From NCBI GenBank assembly GCA_903813345.2, contig CAIIXF020000008.1:23604822-23668821 (forward strand): 64,000 nt of DNA. Direction: 5' to 3'. Made by a program: the position numbers and the translations under genes. Positions 8,322-23,300 of this stretch are shown here, in pieces. Position 1 is the stretch's first letter; each line of letters opens with the position of its first letter. The notes under the pieces were generated by a model. The model was not told the origin of the DNA. It saw only the letters and a program-made list of their open reading frames with translations, and searched no databases. The DNA comes from Owenia fusiformis (Eukaryota; Annelida; Polychaeta; Sabellida; Oweniidae).

Positions 8322-11300
8322 GTATGTGTTTTAATATATGATTAATTTGTATTTGTATTGTAAACCTTACCCTTGTATGAATATGTTTTTGATACAATTT
8401 ATTGGCATGCTTTTACTAAAAATCGTTTTGAAGACCCGAACAATTTCACCATGAGTTTGCAAAAATTTAGGCGTAGATCTAGGCTAAGCTTAGAATCAAA
8501 ATAAGACAATAGAAACACTTGTGGGTATTTAATAGCCTGTCGAATATTCCACTAAAGTCATTTTACGGTTATAGCCGAGGACTGATCATCAGGACAAGTG
8601 TGCACACAATTGTTCAAATTCAAAATATTGGTGGGTGATAATAGATCTTCAGTAAAATTTTAAATGTTTGGAACTACTCTTTGAATTTTAAAATAAGCAA
8701 TCAAAGGACGATATTGAAACAGTATATGTAAAAATAGAAACATTTATAGATGACCTAACTTTTGTATACAGTCAAATTTTTTATTCTGTCAATCAGTTCA
8801 TATGGTTAGAATAAGGAAAGAATGTGATGTAACCACGTGTCTACTTACTAGCTTGTATGTCATCCATCGGACTAGGTTACATCATGGAACGCAGCCAAAC
8901 ACGACAATGAAGCCAGTATTCTGAGGTTATAAAATCTAAATCTAAATAACTTCCCATTTGCAGCCCCTTGGGGATTTCCGGAATTGAACAAAGTAGCGAA
9001 CGTTGCGATCTTTCAACTTTAGTTCGTTGTTTTTTCACCACCTTATGTGTACTGTTTTCATTTAGGAGGCGGTCTTATTTGAATGCATCATTACAGGTCT
9101 TTATGAATCAATAGATCAATAAACAGCTCTAAAAATACAATTTAGCAGTTTCTTTCATTGCGTACTGCGCATGTTAGGCACGAAAACAATTTAGCAGTTT
9201 CGTTCGTTGCGTAATTGGGCCTTCTATAATCAGTAGCAAATGCTCGGAAAACATTTTCCAAAATATTTACTTCCGATTTCCTTGAAGACATGATTGGGTG
9301 ACACGTCATTGACACGTGATTAAGTCACATGATCGATACAGTAACTAGTCACGTGATCAGACATGTGTCACGTGTCAGTCACGTGAGCTTGCAAAATGGA
9401 CGATCTAAATTTCCAAAAATTCGGCTAAGATCAAGATAGATATGCTGTTGCCTTCAGCGTCCTGTTCGGCTGCGTTCCACGATGTAACCTAGTCCGATGG
9501 ATGACATAGAACAAGCTAGTAAGTAGACACGTGGTTACATCACATTCTTTCCTTATTCTAACCATATGAACTGATTGACAGAATAAAAAATTTGATTGTA
9601 GTTTACAATGCTGATACAAATAATTGATACAGTTCTGATATATAATAATAAAGGGTGCGTTTTCAAACTAAACTTGGTTAAGGTGCCATGGAAGTTAACA
9701 GGAAATGACAAAACAGGAAGTGACAAAGCCATGCTGGATTTTGAAAAATTTTTGAAGCAAGATATCAGAGTTCTGTTTGGACCTCTAGTCAGTTTTACTA
9801 GTTCCACATATCATTTACATGACTGGGAACACAATGGAAATGGTCAGAATGACCATAAAAATGATGAAATAACCTTTTCAGCCCTCTGAAAATGTGACTG
9901 AAAAATAGCTAAAAGTAGGTGCTCAGGAAAGGTCACTGAACAGAATCTTTCGATTTTTTCAGAAAACGTGCCCAATATATTGCTCTAAATGATACAATCT
10001 TTGAAATTTTAAAAAATTGTCTGAAACAATAATGGCTGTGGTAAAAAGGTAAATCGATCAATTTTCGATTCAGTTTTTTTCATTTTTTTCTTTTTCTAAG
10101 AATGATATCAAATTTTTTTAAATTGTATCATTTTAAGCAATATATTGGGCAGATTTTCTGAAAAAGTCAAAAGATTCTGTTCAGTGACCTTTCCTGAGCA
10201 CCTACTCTTAGCTGCTTTTCAGGCACATTTTCAGAGGGCTGAAAAGGTTATTTCATCATGTTTATGGTCATTCTTACCATTTCCGTTGTGTTCCTGGTCA
10301 TGTAAATGATATGTGGAACTAGTTAAACTGACTGGAGGTCCAAACAGAACTCTGTTATCTTGGTTCAAAAAATTTTCAAAATCCAGCATGGCTTTTCACT
10401 TCCTGTTTTGTCATTTCCTGTTTAACTTCCATAGCACCTTAACTGTTAAAAATAATAAGAACATAACTTCGACATATGAGTGTTACCTGATGAATGGGAC
10501 CCTAGTATGACTCCTTACTATTTAATCGAAATTTTGTAATGTTTATTTTATTGAAGAAATGGTTCCTCTAATTGATAATTTTGTGCAAAAAATTTCACTG
10601 CAATTTCCACAGGAAAGGAGTACATCATAACAGACTGACTTCTAGTCAGTCTGTTGGATACATACTAGGGTCCCATTCATCAAGTAACACTCATATGTCG
10701 AAGTTATGTTCTTATTATTTTTAACAGTTAACCAAGTATAAACAGAGCGCTCCTACCAAAATGAATTTGCCTACATACCCCTGAGACTCTAATCTAATAG
10801 ATACAATACTTAAATAAAACAAAAGTTTTGCTATTAGAGGTGAAAAGTTCTCTTAAAAATTCGAAGTGATTTTAATTTAGACCGCAAATTTGCTGGAGTT
10901 TCATTTTATCATTCCGTCACTTACAAATACAAGTGACATAGTGAAGACCAAGGATATTATTTATATCGGAAGGAGCATACCCTTGGACCCCCTGAGATGC
11001 GCGGCCTTCAGCCACGCAATCAGGCATCCCCGAATGTGCGTACCAACTCAAAATATAGCCCTACGTCCATGCTGCACATTATATATAACTATCTGAAATA
11101 TACAATAGTTAGGACAAGTACATATGTTTCGAATTAGCTGACATGGTGAGCTATTGCAATCACTCACTTGTCCGTCTGTCAGTCTGTCTGTCCGTCTGTC
11201 AACAATTGGCCAGTTTAAAACCTCTGTCAACAAGATTCCCATTTTCATTTTTTTTTGTTCAACATCAATATAGAAAAAAAACCTCCTTTGACTCCTTGTT

Positions 11301-14300
11301 CAAAAGCTCGCCTATTTTCAAAATGGCCGCCATTTTTGTCTCGCGAAATTCACTTTTGGACCATTTGCTTAAAAAACCTGTGTCAATAAGATTCCCATTT
11401 TAAGTTATATGTTCAACATCAATACAGAAAACTCCCTTATGACTCCTGGTGCAAAAGCTCACTTATTTTCAAAATGATCGCCATTTTGGTCTCGCAAAAT
11501 TCACTTTTGGCCCATTTCCTAGCTTTACAAATAATTTCAAGTGTCCTGCATTGTAAAAAGCCATGTAAAGAGTAGTTGAATGAAACAATTTTGTTACAAA
11601 AAATAGGCAAAAATTTTTATCTTGTTTTTTTTTATTTTCAGCCATTTTAGTTAACATTGATTTGTCCATCTACTCGCAAAGTCCACTTTTGGACCATTTG
11701 CCTTAAAACCTCTGTCAATAGGATTCCCGTTTTAAGTTACATCAATGTAGAAAACTCCCCTATGACTCCTGGTTCAAAAGCTTGCCTATTTTCAAAATGG
11801 TTGCCATTTTTGTCTTGCAAAATTCACTTGTGGCCTATTTCCTAGCTTTACAAATAATTTCAGGTGTCTTGCATTGTAAAAAGTCATGTCACTGTAAAGA
11901 GTAGTTGTATGAAATAATTTTGTTACAAAAAATCGGCAAAAATTACATCCATTTTTTCTGTCATTTTAGCCATGATTCACTTTTGAGCAATACCATGTGA
12001 GCCCAGTACCCAAGGTACTATTTATTTATTTGTTGCAATATAGTCATTTGATTGCTTATTTTTTAATTCAAAGTAGTTCCAAACATTTAAAATTTTACTG
12101 TACTGCTTGTTTGTATCCATATCCATACTGACTTTCTCTGCTCTGTCAATCCTTCCAAATGAGGTACAGTAAAACCTGTGAACACCTCTCTCTAGTGAAC
12201 ACCTGTCCCTAGTGGACACCCTTCCTACGCACATAGTCCACTGACTTCTGTATAAATTACCCTCTCTCTAGTGAACACCTTCCTACAGTGAACATATTTT
12301 CTTGGCAAAAAAATGTTCACTATACACAAGTTTTACTGTAGTTGCTAATCCCATTCTCGAATTGTAGAGTAGGTTTCCAGAGTTCAGAAGATGACTTCAT
12401 TCATGTATTAGATTCGAACATTACTGTATTCAAGCCTTCTATAAACTGTGAACAAAATCAATGTTTCACACTGGGTATATTCAAGAACGATACCCCTGGT
12501 AATAGTAATGTATGACATCGTAATGGCAGGCTGTAGAAATGGCGAACATCAAGGTCTCAGGGTAGTTATCAGAACTTGTAACTGAAAAAAGTTAAAATTT
12601 AGCATATCCGAAAGGTCACTGGTCAGAATATTTTGAATTTTTAGAAAAATGTGCCCAATATGTTCCTTTAAATGATAGGAGCTTTGAAAATTAGAAAAAT
12701 TGTCTGAAACGAAAATTGTGGTCATAAAAAGGAAAAAAGATCAAATCAGTTTAAGAACAACAGGTGATTTTGTGAAAACAACTGTAGAAAATTGCCTGTT
12801 ACCTGCTGCTAATGAAATCCCTGGGATACAACACCTGCTCTTTGATCTATGTTTCTTAAATAAATACAAAATAACACTTCCTTTATTGTTTCTAGTATGA
12901 TCTGTCAGCATCACAGTTCTCCCCTGATGGCAGAGTGTTCCAGGTTGAATATGCTATGAAGGCAGTAGAAAATAGTGGGTAAGAAACTAAAGCAATGACC
13001 TGATTTATCTAAAAAAATAAAGAAATTATATTTTATCCTATATAATAGAGAGGTTGAGCTATACATATTTAACAAAACTTGGACGTGAACTTCAATGTGC
13101 GCACGGATAAATGACGTCAGATTTGTTTATTTTTTGTGGGCCAGCATGAAGTCTACAGGTTTTTACATGAGATTATCATGTTGGTGCAATATACAGACGC
13201 GTATTCAACAAAGCATGAACGTGAACTTCAATGCAGGCACAGAAAAATGATGTCAGATTAGTCTACTTTCTACAGGTAAGCGTGAAAGTTACCGGTTTTT
13301 ACGTGTAGATGAGCTATTACATGTCGCTCCTTGGGTGATTGATTTTAGCTATGCTCTAGGATGGCCGAGTAGCCCATATTTGATACAGACTCTTGCTTGT
13401 TATATTGGTAAACCACAATCCTATCTTGCATGCATGTAAAATGAATTCGGGTCCCAGAGATCATGCAACATTACTTCATTAGGAGAATAAATATACCAAT
13501 GATCGCCGTATTTAGCGCCTGTCACCTAAAAACACTCTCAAAGCTTTAACAAATATCGAGGAATGACAAGTTACACCAAAAAATCAAATATAAGGAGTAC
13601 ATTATACACCAAATCTTTGGGTTTCTCCATATGTGGTAGTCACAGACATTGACATCAGGTGATCTGGGGGGCCAATGATTAGGGGATATGAATTGAGGCA
13701 CATTCTCCTTTAATATTTTACTGTCTTGTGGGATCTATGGCTTGGAGCCCCATCTTTTTGGAAAATGTAATGATCCGAATATGAGATAAGGAATAAGTCC
13801 TCTGTACAGGACATATTGATCACTGCCCTAAATCACTGCCCCCAAGATCGCCTGATGCTAACTTCTGCGACTACTATGTATGAGGAGAACTAACAGAGTT
13901 GGTGTACCATGAACCAAATTCATTATTTTAAAAGCATTAATGATGCTATAAACCAGTTTATGCCAAGACTGAGTGCTATAATTGATCAAAATTGTGGACA
14001 TATTGAACATCTGTTTATTTTGACAAAAAAAATTGTTATTTGCAAGTTTTTGAAAACCTGTTTTGAAACAAAAATAACGTCATTTGGATTATAGACGCTG
14101 GTTGACAGGCATTATAATAAATTTGAACTTATGATATAGCAAATTAAAGATAATTAAATTTCCATTCACTGTTATATATTATGATATGTTTTCATCAATA
14201 AAATCAATATTTTTTTGAAATACGAGTTCGAATACAAATTTTTTGGACCACCCTGTAATTGGATTTTGGTTGAATATGAAATATTAAGTAAAAATCAAAA

Positions 14301-17300
14301 TCAAAAATGTATTCAAATGACTGGATTTGAACTCAGGCTTAAAGTTGTACTCAAACCATTTTACTCGATTTAGAGATATTAATGCTATCTTCCCTTAGGA
14401 AAAAAACAACCATTTTTTCCGAATTTAAACCGTTAAAATCCATTGCGCAACCAAATCATTGCATAACCATTGCTGCAACCAATTGAAATGGTTTCCAACC
14501 ATTACATTGCAACCATTAAAATTTGGTTGAAAACTTTGGTTGCATATCATTGAAATTATGGAATCATTTGCAACCATTACAAACCATTGATTGTTTAAGT
14601 TGCATTTTACCAAATGGTTGCAACTATTTTCAACCATATTGTGGAAATAATTTAGTTTAAGAATGAGACAATTTGAAACATGAAGAACATACAAGTAAAT
14701 TGAATGCATTATTATGTTTCAAAATACAGTAGTTCATGTTTATGGGCATATTATTTCTAATTAATTGAAGAGAATAAGGTTTATTCATTTTTGGCACTGG
14801 ATATGACTTCAAGTTCATTCTCATAGGCATATTATTTCTATAAAGAATAAGGTTTATTCATTTTTGGTACTGAATATTACTTAGTTCATGTTCATAGAGA
14901 TAGTATTTCTATTTTATTGAAGAGAATCAAGTGTATTCATTTTTGGCCCTGGTCATTCTTGTAGTTTATTTGGAAATTCCTTCTTGATTCATTCAGTTTT
15001 ACTGAGCAATACAACAAAACGTTCTGTGGAAATTTTCTGTTTTTTTCTCCTGTCTCAACAAAAAAATGTTTCTGACTAAAAGTACATACATACATATTAT
15101 GAAACATCAAAGATTGTATTTCCTGCCTCTTATTTATGATTTGGATTAAGCTAGTGCCAAAATAACTGCTTCTTCAATATCAAAGAAGTCTTATTACAAC
15201 AATTAAGTAGATTAAACTGAAAATGTTTCCAAAACATGATTTTGAAACATCAACATTCTTGTATTTATGCTTTGGATTAGGCAAGAGCCGGATTGATTGT
15301 CTTTTCTTCAATATCATTTACAAATCAAAAAATATTAATTACTAATTGGATTAAACTTTAATCATAATGACTGAAAGGGAAATATCTTAAACACTTGAAT
15401 AGATGATATTTCCTTTTACTAGACATGGTTTTATGCCTATGAGCATGAACTTGAAGTTGGATATGTCTCAAAATTGTATTATGAACTTAAGTTAACTATC
15501 GCTAGAAAAAAGAGAATTCATCAAGAGCATAGCTGGCTTCAAAAATCTTAATGTGAATCTCATCTAATTTACTATGATTGTGTCATTATTATGGTAGGGA
15601 GAATTCAAAAATAAATTATTCAGACAAAAATAATTCTTAAAAAAAGAATTAATTTGTAATGATTTTGTTAAACTATCAAAACAGAACTTTATCTAATTGG
15701 CTGGTCAAGGGTTATAATTAGCATTTCAATGGTTATAATTAGCTTTTCAATGGTTATAATTAGCATTTCAACCGTTGCCGCTCTGTCTGTGCAACTGTTG
15801 CTGCTCTGTCTTTGTACCTTATCTGAATTCAATAATGTGAAATCTTAATTTGTATTTCTACAATTTTCTTAATGAAAATAAGCCAGCAAAATTAAGCAAT
15901 ATTGAATTGAAACAAAAAAGAATCCTTATTTTCTTACAAGATTTCTGCATTTTTCATTCTCCTTAAAAACGATACCTGATAAGTGATTGCAATAGTCATA
16001 GAAATAAGTGTTTAAAATCCTAGGGATTAGATTAAATGATATATACAAATAAGTGTATTTTTTTGTTGTTCTGGAAGTGACGTCAGACTTGTCATTGAGA
16101 AGAAGATCCGAGACACAAAGTCCAAAAAAAATTCTTTAATGAGAGAAGAGTGTGATAGACTGCAGACTACAGACATGCTTACTTAAAAAAACATACTAAT
16201 AATATCAATGTAATGTCCGGGGCTAAGGCCGTGGGTGGCGATATAAAGATAACAAAAATCAAAAGATAAAATGTATAAAATAGTCTATTTCAAATAAACT
16301 TAGTGTTCTCTATACAATCTCAAAGCAACTTCTGAGGCTGGGCCAACACCCAAACTCAAGTGAGTGAATGTTTTCCATATATGGACGTTACACAATACAA
16401 AACAACATTGAACATACAACATGAAAAGCTAAAAACTGGTTTGAAACCAAAGATAGTGAAAAGGTAAGGCATAGCAAACAAAAGGATTATAAAACATTTG
16501 GCACTGATACAATAGTAACCTAGGGACCTGTTATATTGATAATAAGTGAAATATAAAGGATTGATCAATATGAAAAGTGAGAAATATGAAAGTATGAAAA
16601 TGGCCATGTTACATCAACATAGCCATAGCCCAACATTATTTCAAATTCATGCAGTGTTTCACCATATTGAGGACTTTTCAAGTGATTTTGGCCAATTTTT
16701 GGCCATAGTTATAAAATATGAATCCCCTTGTAAATTTGTCAAAAGTGCAAAAGCTGGCTACAGGTCTGCCCATGAGCATTCATTTTGAGGATTAATGGTT
16801 GCAATAGTTGCAGTTCCCAATCAATGTTTGCAATCAATTGTAACTGTTCTCAAAAATGGTTGCGTAATCATTGCAACTTTATGTAAAAAGGGTTGAAAAG
16901 ATTGGGTGAAGTAATGGTTGCGCAATGGTTTTGAATGGTTGATATAATGATTTTTCCTTTGATCTTCAAGGTTGAAATGATGGTTACATGATATGCAATG
17001 AAACCATTGAATTTCGGAAAAAAATTTTTTTTTATAAGGGTTACCGTATCAAAGCCACTCTTTACGATGGTGAACCATCAACAATTCCAAAAATTCATTT
17101 TATCATGATATCGGGGATACAAAGTCAGCATGTGTCTGTTTTCAAGTCAGCATGTGTCTGTTCGTCAAGTGACATGACGCGAAATATGATTTAGTAGATA
17201 AAAATTAAACCTGGCTTTCAAAATCGAGTTAATCACTCTTATGTTGGGCCAATTATAGCTTGATAAGGCTAATTTCATCAATTTTGAAAAGGGTATAATA

Positions 17301-20300
17301 TCATAATCACTTGCAATTGAGTGGGGAATCAGTTGAGCTGAAACGCTATTGAAAGCATGTAAGTTATACAACAGCAAACATTGCCAGTGTTTTGGGGATC
17401 AAAACTTTTCAACCCGAATGTAATGCTGTAAGGCCAAAATATAATTATTGGGTTAACATTTTCAGTAATCGATATACGGTTTCACAAATGCATTTCCATC
17501 AATTCCTTGAATATGTAATGAATAATATTGTAGTGCTCTTTCCTCAAGAATAACGCAGATGCGAGTAGGTAGTTACCAGATTCACCACCAGGTGGCTCGT
17601 TCGAGTCAGATAGCATGGCGGGATTGGCGGGTATAGTAGAAAGTTCCCTTTAACTTAAATTACATCTATTTGCGTGGTTCAATTTTCATATAACCCTTAT
17701 GTATCTAATAGTTATGCATATTAAAATATGTCCAGTAAAAGAAAATGTTATCTGTCCGATACAAGAGAAGATAGTTCACTTTTTGTGATTTTGTAACATG
17801 GGGTCTATGGGGAATCAACCCGAACAAGAAGTCACATTTTCAAAAAAAATTAAATTTTCAAAGTTGATCGACAATTTTCGAAACCATATTTCTAGATGTA
17901 CTTTTACATGCAGATTTCAAATATGAGATCACTTTGACTGAATTTTCAATATTTAATGACGTAAATCAAGATTATTTCTACTCGCATCTAGTCTATTTCT
18001 TTTTGTGAAGTTCACTCAATTAGTAATATTTATTTGGCTATTGGAATGCATGCGAATGTGAAACTAATGTTTATTTCCACTTTGGTTCAGCCTTCGTAGC
18101 ATTTCACAACAACAACTTTTCGATTTAGCGCCAGAATAACTTGTCACACAGTATGTCATGGTCAGGTAACCTCAAAAAGTACGCAAAAATAACATTTCAG
18201 AGGTTGACAGTCGTATCTTAATACATCATGTTGTGTGGGGAAATATCACAAGCTTTGTAGTCAACATAACAAAAGGGATGTTATTTGTGCTAAAACAAGA
18301 TAATAAGAGATTCTTTAATTGGTTTTAATACAACTTTAACGGACATGAATCCTAGGTGCTAACCATGGAGCCATAACCCGCTTTGACAGTCACCACATAA
18401 ATATAGCTCTACGTCCACTGACATGGTTTCAGACATGTAGCTTAACAGAAAATTTTCTTAAACGTGTACTTGAGCGTGAACTTACGCATCTAGGTTCACG
18501 GATTGCATTTGAACGTGTAGCTTAACCTTTCTAATATGGTCAAACTTGTATATGTTATTGACCTTTTGAAATCAGAATTCAAGAATTTTGTTCATGGATA
18601 CTGTTGTCATGTATTTCGCCTTATTAGTATGATGTCATAAAAAAATTATATTAGACATGATAGAGAGACGAAATGGCATAGATGTGGCATTTTTGAACTG
18701 AAACAATTATCGTTTCTTTTATGCAAACTATGGATCGGATTTTTACCATCTATGTTGATTTTACTAGATCATGAGTTTATCTTGAAGTGTGTGAAGTTTC
18801 AACGAAATTCACACTAAACACATATGGGGTATATAATACTAGAATGTAAATTCACCTAAGAGATTGATTGGGCAGGTTATTTAATCCAAAATGATACTGT
18901 TCTCATAATACTACCCGAAAAAAACTTACATTTAACTTTGAGCATTTTGGTGGCCTAAGGCACTTTTATCAGAAATGTTTTGCTTACTGTCACTTCCAGT
19001 TCTAAGTATTGTTTGACAACTGTTTTGTCTCCCATAGCTAAAACTACAAATTAGACACAAGTCATATATAAGATCGCATCTAAAAGTTGCCCCAAATAAT
19101 ATATAGGAGAAACAGCTAGGAAACTAGGTACAGGGTGGTAAAAAAAACGGAAACCCTGCATTTTCCTCTTATCTTTGTCATTTTAAGAAATTATTCCCTG
19201 ATATTTCACACATCTGTAAATCATTCAATTTCCTACCACCCTACCATATTTCATAACCATCAGACTGATAGTCACAATTTTACAGCACTTTGAACAACAT
19301 GCTTCAGGTTTGGCCATCATCACGCTGGAGGCAAACCTGCACAGCTGTCAATGATCCAAATGCATTCCTCAGCAGGTATGGCCTGAATGATACAGATGAT
19401 CTCACTTTTGAGGTCTGCAATTGTCCTGGGGTCATTATTATACACTCTATCTCTGCCATATCCCCATAGGTAGGGACATTTTGGACGACATGTGCAGGTT
19501 GGTCTTCAGCGCAATAGTAGCCACCAGGAATGTTCTTTAAAGTGCTGTAACACGGTGACTATCAATCAGATGGTCATGAAATATGGTAGGCTGGAAGGAA
19601 ATTGAGTGATGTACAAATGTGCAAAGTTATTTCTTAAAATAATAAAGATATAAGGAAAATGGTGTAAGGGTTTCCAGTTTTTTTGACCACCCTGTACTAG
19701 AATTAAAGAACACAAAGCACACACCAGATAGACTTTACACTGAGGAAACAAGATCTCATCTCCGTCTCAGAGCTATAACCCAGCTATAACAACACATGTG
19801 TACACAATAGACTTGAACAATATACAGTATGGGACAATGTCAGTAACTGACAGAACAGATGGACTAAAGAATAATTTTTTATAAAAAGTACAGATAATAT
19901 GAATAAGAATCGGGGGAACTACCAACTACCAAGTTGGCAATACTTAGAACTGGAAGTGACAGTAGCAAAATTTTTCTGATGATTGTGTCCCTAGGCCACC
20001 AAAACGTCAAAGTTAAATAATTTTTTTTGGGTAGTGTAAACAGTTTCGTAATGAATAGAATGTAAATTTGAATATCTTTTTTATCATACCTAAAAAACAA
20101 TAAAACTAATAAAATAAAAGTTCTGTATGTTTTGCCTGTTTATATTTTCAAGGACTGCTGTGGGCATCAGGGGTAAAGATGGGATTGTGTTTGCAGTAGA
20201 GAAACTGGTGACATCTAAACTCTATGAGCCTGGCTCCAACAAAAGAATATTCCACATAGACAGACACGTAGGCATGGTATGTACATAAACATTTTTCCTG

Positions 20301-23300
20301 ACTTGCAGGTATTATATAACTTTTATTGACATATTGTATCATTACATGATTACATTAGTATAGTCCCATCTACTGATTAAGACTAACTAAAAACTACTTC
20401 TATATTTACAAAGTAATGTACAAAATATATACCTAATATGCATATTGAAAGCATACAAGATAGGCAGAATATTTTAAGTGTGATGTACAAAATATGCGGA
20501 CTATTCTAATGTGAGTTTCTGCACTGTAAACCCCATGTAGAGTTCTTGAAATAACCATTACAAATTATTTTTATATGTTATAAATTAAATGATTGTTAAT
20601 GCTTTGATATTATAGAAATAGTATATGTAGTTAGAATAAAGAGCTTCTTTGAGTGTGGTGTTGTAAGATAGGAAGCTTGATTTGTAACATTGATGTCAGT
20701 TTAATTATGTAAAAGTTCCAAATTAGTTTTTAATGCCTTAATTCAATGCCTTAACTCATTTGCGCCGTCAGGCGAATTTCTTGGCATACGTCAATTAGAT
20801 TAAACTATTTTGGTCATCAACTTGGAGAAACTTAGAGAACACAGTTTGTGATTTCTTTGACCTTGCAAACTTTTCTTTTTTACTGTAGGTCCAAGTAGGT
20901 CTTTTGTGATTAAATATACCCTAATTTGAATCCAGAAAATCAATTTAAAAAATCAACTTTTAAAATCAACAATTATCCATGTATCTCAAAGTTATTTCTA
21001 CTTTGTATGTCATACATGTTGCCATTGGTGTTTTTTTTATGATAACAACTTTTTGTATTTTGTTAATGTGATACTTATTTTAACTCTCAGCAGGGATTAA
21101 TTATGCATCAAAACTCAGGAAAAAGTGCATTTACTTATCAAATATAACTAGGACAGAAATAAAAAGCATATTTCACAAACATTTTAGTGAGGGACCAAAA
21201 GGGCATATATCCTGCCTCATATCAACGGTCTCCTTTTTCCGGTCACCATGTGCAATATACAAAATTGACCTAAGACTTAAAGGAACATTCCTTGCCAGAC
21301 TATTTCTCTCCTGATATGGTAGCTACAATCATATATATACTTTATATATTTAGCAAAACACGGAAAATTGATTTCATATGGGCAATATTGATCATTTAAA
21401 AATGTAGTACTCATTCCCAGTAAGCTGCCATCTTTTCAGATTTCTTTCAGGAAGTAATGTCATCGACTCTCACCTGTTATAACCTTGTCTTGATTACAGT
21501 ATAGGAAAGAAGTACAAAATCACTTCTAAACAATAAGCCCTTATCTTCTGTGTAAAAATATTTTCGGGAGTTGTCAACTTAGAAATAAAGAAGAGATCAT
21601 CAAAAGGATTTTAATCATAGACCAAATTGAAGAAAATATTCAGCTGGTTTAGTAATTTTAATAGCTCCTTACCTAATGTTATATGCAAAGTTGAGAGTCG
21701 ATGACATCACTTCCTGAGTGAAATTTTAAAAATGGCAGCCTACTGGAATTGAGCACTACATTTTTAAGTGATCAATATTGACCATTTCAAAACATTTTTC
21801 TGTTTTTTGATAAACTTGCAAAGTATGTATATGGTTATAGCTACCATATTAGGAGAGAGATGGTCTGGCAAGGAATACCCCTATAACTAACTACTGAATA
21901 CAAAAATAAAGTTGTTGTAAAATAAATTTTTTAATTATTAATTACAACGTCATCAAATATAAAATGACAGTTAGGGTAGTAGGAGGCAAATTTGAAAAAT
22001 TGCTGCCATTTTCCTTGTGTTATTTTACATTTTTTACTATAAATCAAAAAATAATAGAGCAATTTTGTTCATATTTGATATGTGAATACTATACACCTTT
22101 CCATAAAGTCGGCAAAAAATCGATAAATGGGCGGGGCAACCTGTCAATCATTATAGCAGTGACGTCACTCGCGGACTTTTTTGGATGATTTACTCATCTA
22201 ATTTGGCACTTGACAAGTGATCATTGAGGTACGCACGGGGATGAATCTTGTTAACTATACAAAATGGTGAGTTACATTTTATACTTATCTTTTCTTTATA
22301 ATATCAAGGGTCTCACCTGTATTGTTTTATTTCAAAATAATCCATTCAGATCACCTATCAGATGCAAATAAGTCCTGATTGATTGAAATTTTCCTCTCCG
22401 AGATTTCAGTCTTTCAAAACTGCCATCCAGTCTAAGCTGAGGCCCGGGAGTCTAAGCTTAGGCTACTGATGATAGAAGTGTACATCAACAAACAACTATT
22501 CCTGTTGTATTTTCACTACCTTTCATAAGCAAATAGCATGAAATACTAGCCAATATCTTTGAATGAGAATATTGCACATCTTGTGTTGTATTTAGGTTAG
22601 AGGTTGTCGTTCAAAGCGGGGTTCAAAGTTCAACTTTAGTTCACCGGCAAGCTGGCTAACAAGTCATGCTGACATACAAGATTTACTGTAATCCCTTTTA
22701 CTTTTCTCAATGTTTATTTTAGCAATTTAAAATTTTTATCGATCTAATTGGAATTCATTTATTGTGGCAGTCAACATTAGGCCTATTAGGATATAAATCT
22801 GTCATATAAAACATCGTTCCACGGATGTTGAAAACAAAGAAATATAAAGCTTTATATCTGTTTTTTTAGGATTCTATGAAAGAACAAACGGTATGTGACT
22901 GTGAAAAACTGACCACCTCAGATGTGGATGGGTCCTCATTTGATGGGCCCATCAATAAACTGAAAAAGACAGAATGTATTAAGTGGCTGTTGTGCCGAAA
23001 TATAAAACCTCACCACAAGGATACGTTAGCGTCGGTTCGTGTTAAAGTGCAACAGACCAAGGAAAAACAAACCATCCCAGACTGTGAATTAATAATTAGA
23101 GACCCCGATCCAAATAATGCTAATCTCAGATCAAAAAAATCCAGATGCCCCAAATGTAAGAACAATATGATATAGTTGATCAGAGTAATAAAGAACATGT
23201 TATTGTTATATAATATTTATGTGTCAGAGTGGTTGTATTTGAAAATATTACATAGTTATTAAAGAGGCTCTATACTATAGGAAAGCGCAATCAAGACCCC

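Larger units (their letters stand above)
18903..20040. mobile_element. TIR element holding a nested mariner-like insertion
   Basis: Left arm about 18905-19016 and right arm about 19930-20035 are inverted copies, sharing GTCACTTCCAGTTCTAAGTA and ATTTAACTTTG...TTTTGGTGGCC. The mariner-like element at 19131-19694 sits between them. Outer ends are near CTACCC and GGGTAG. No ORF of its own. Confidence 0.7.

Noticed and set aside
9608-9889. 93-residue plus-strand frame
   Set aside because: Lies in a foldback arm; the mirror arm gives a broken equivalent at 10313-10510.
11150-11210. CCGTCTGTC tracts as a coding or regulatory array
   Set aside because: Short simple-sequence tract at a fixed position in two interspersed repeat families; length varies between copies.
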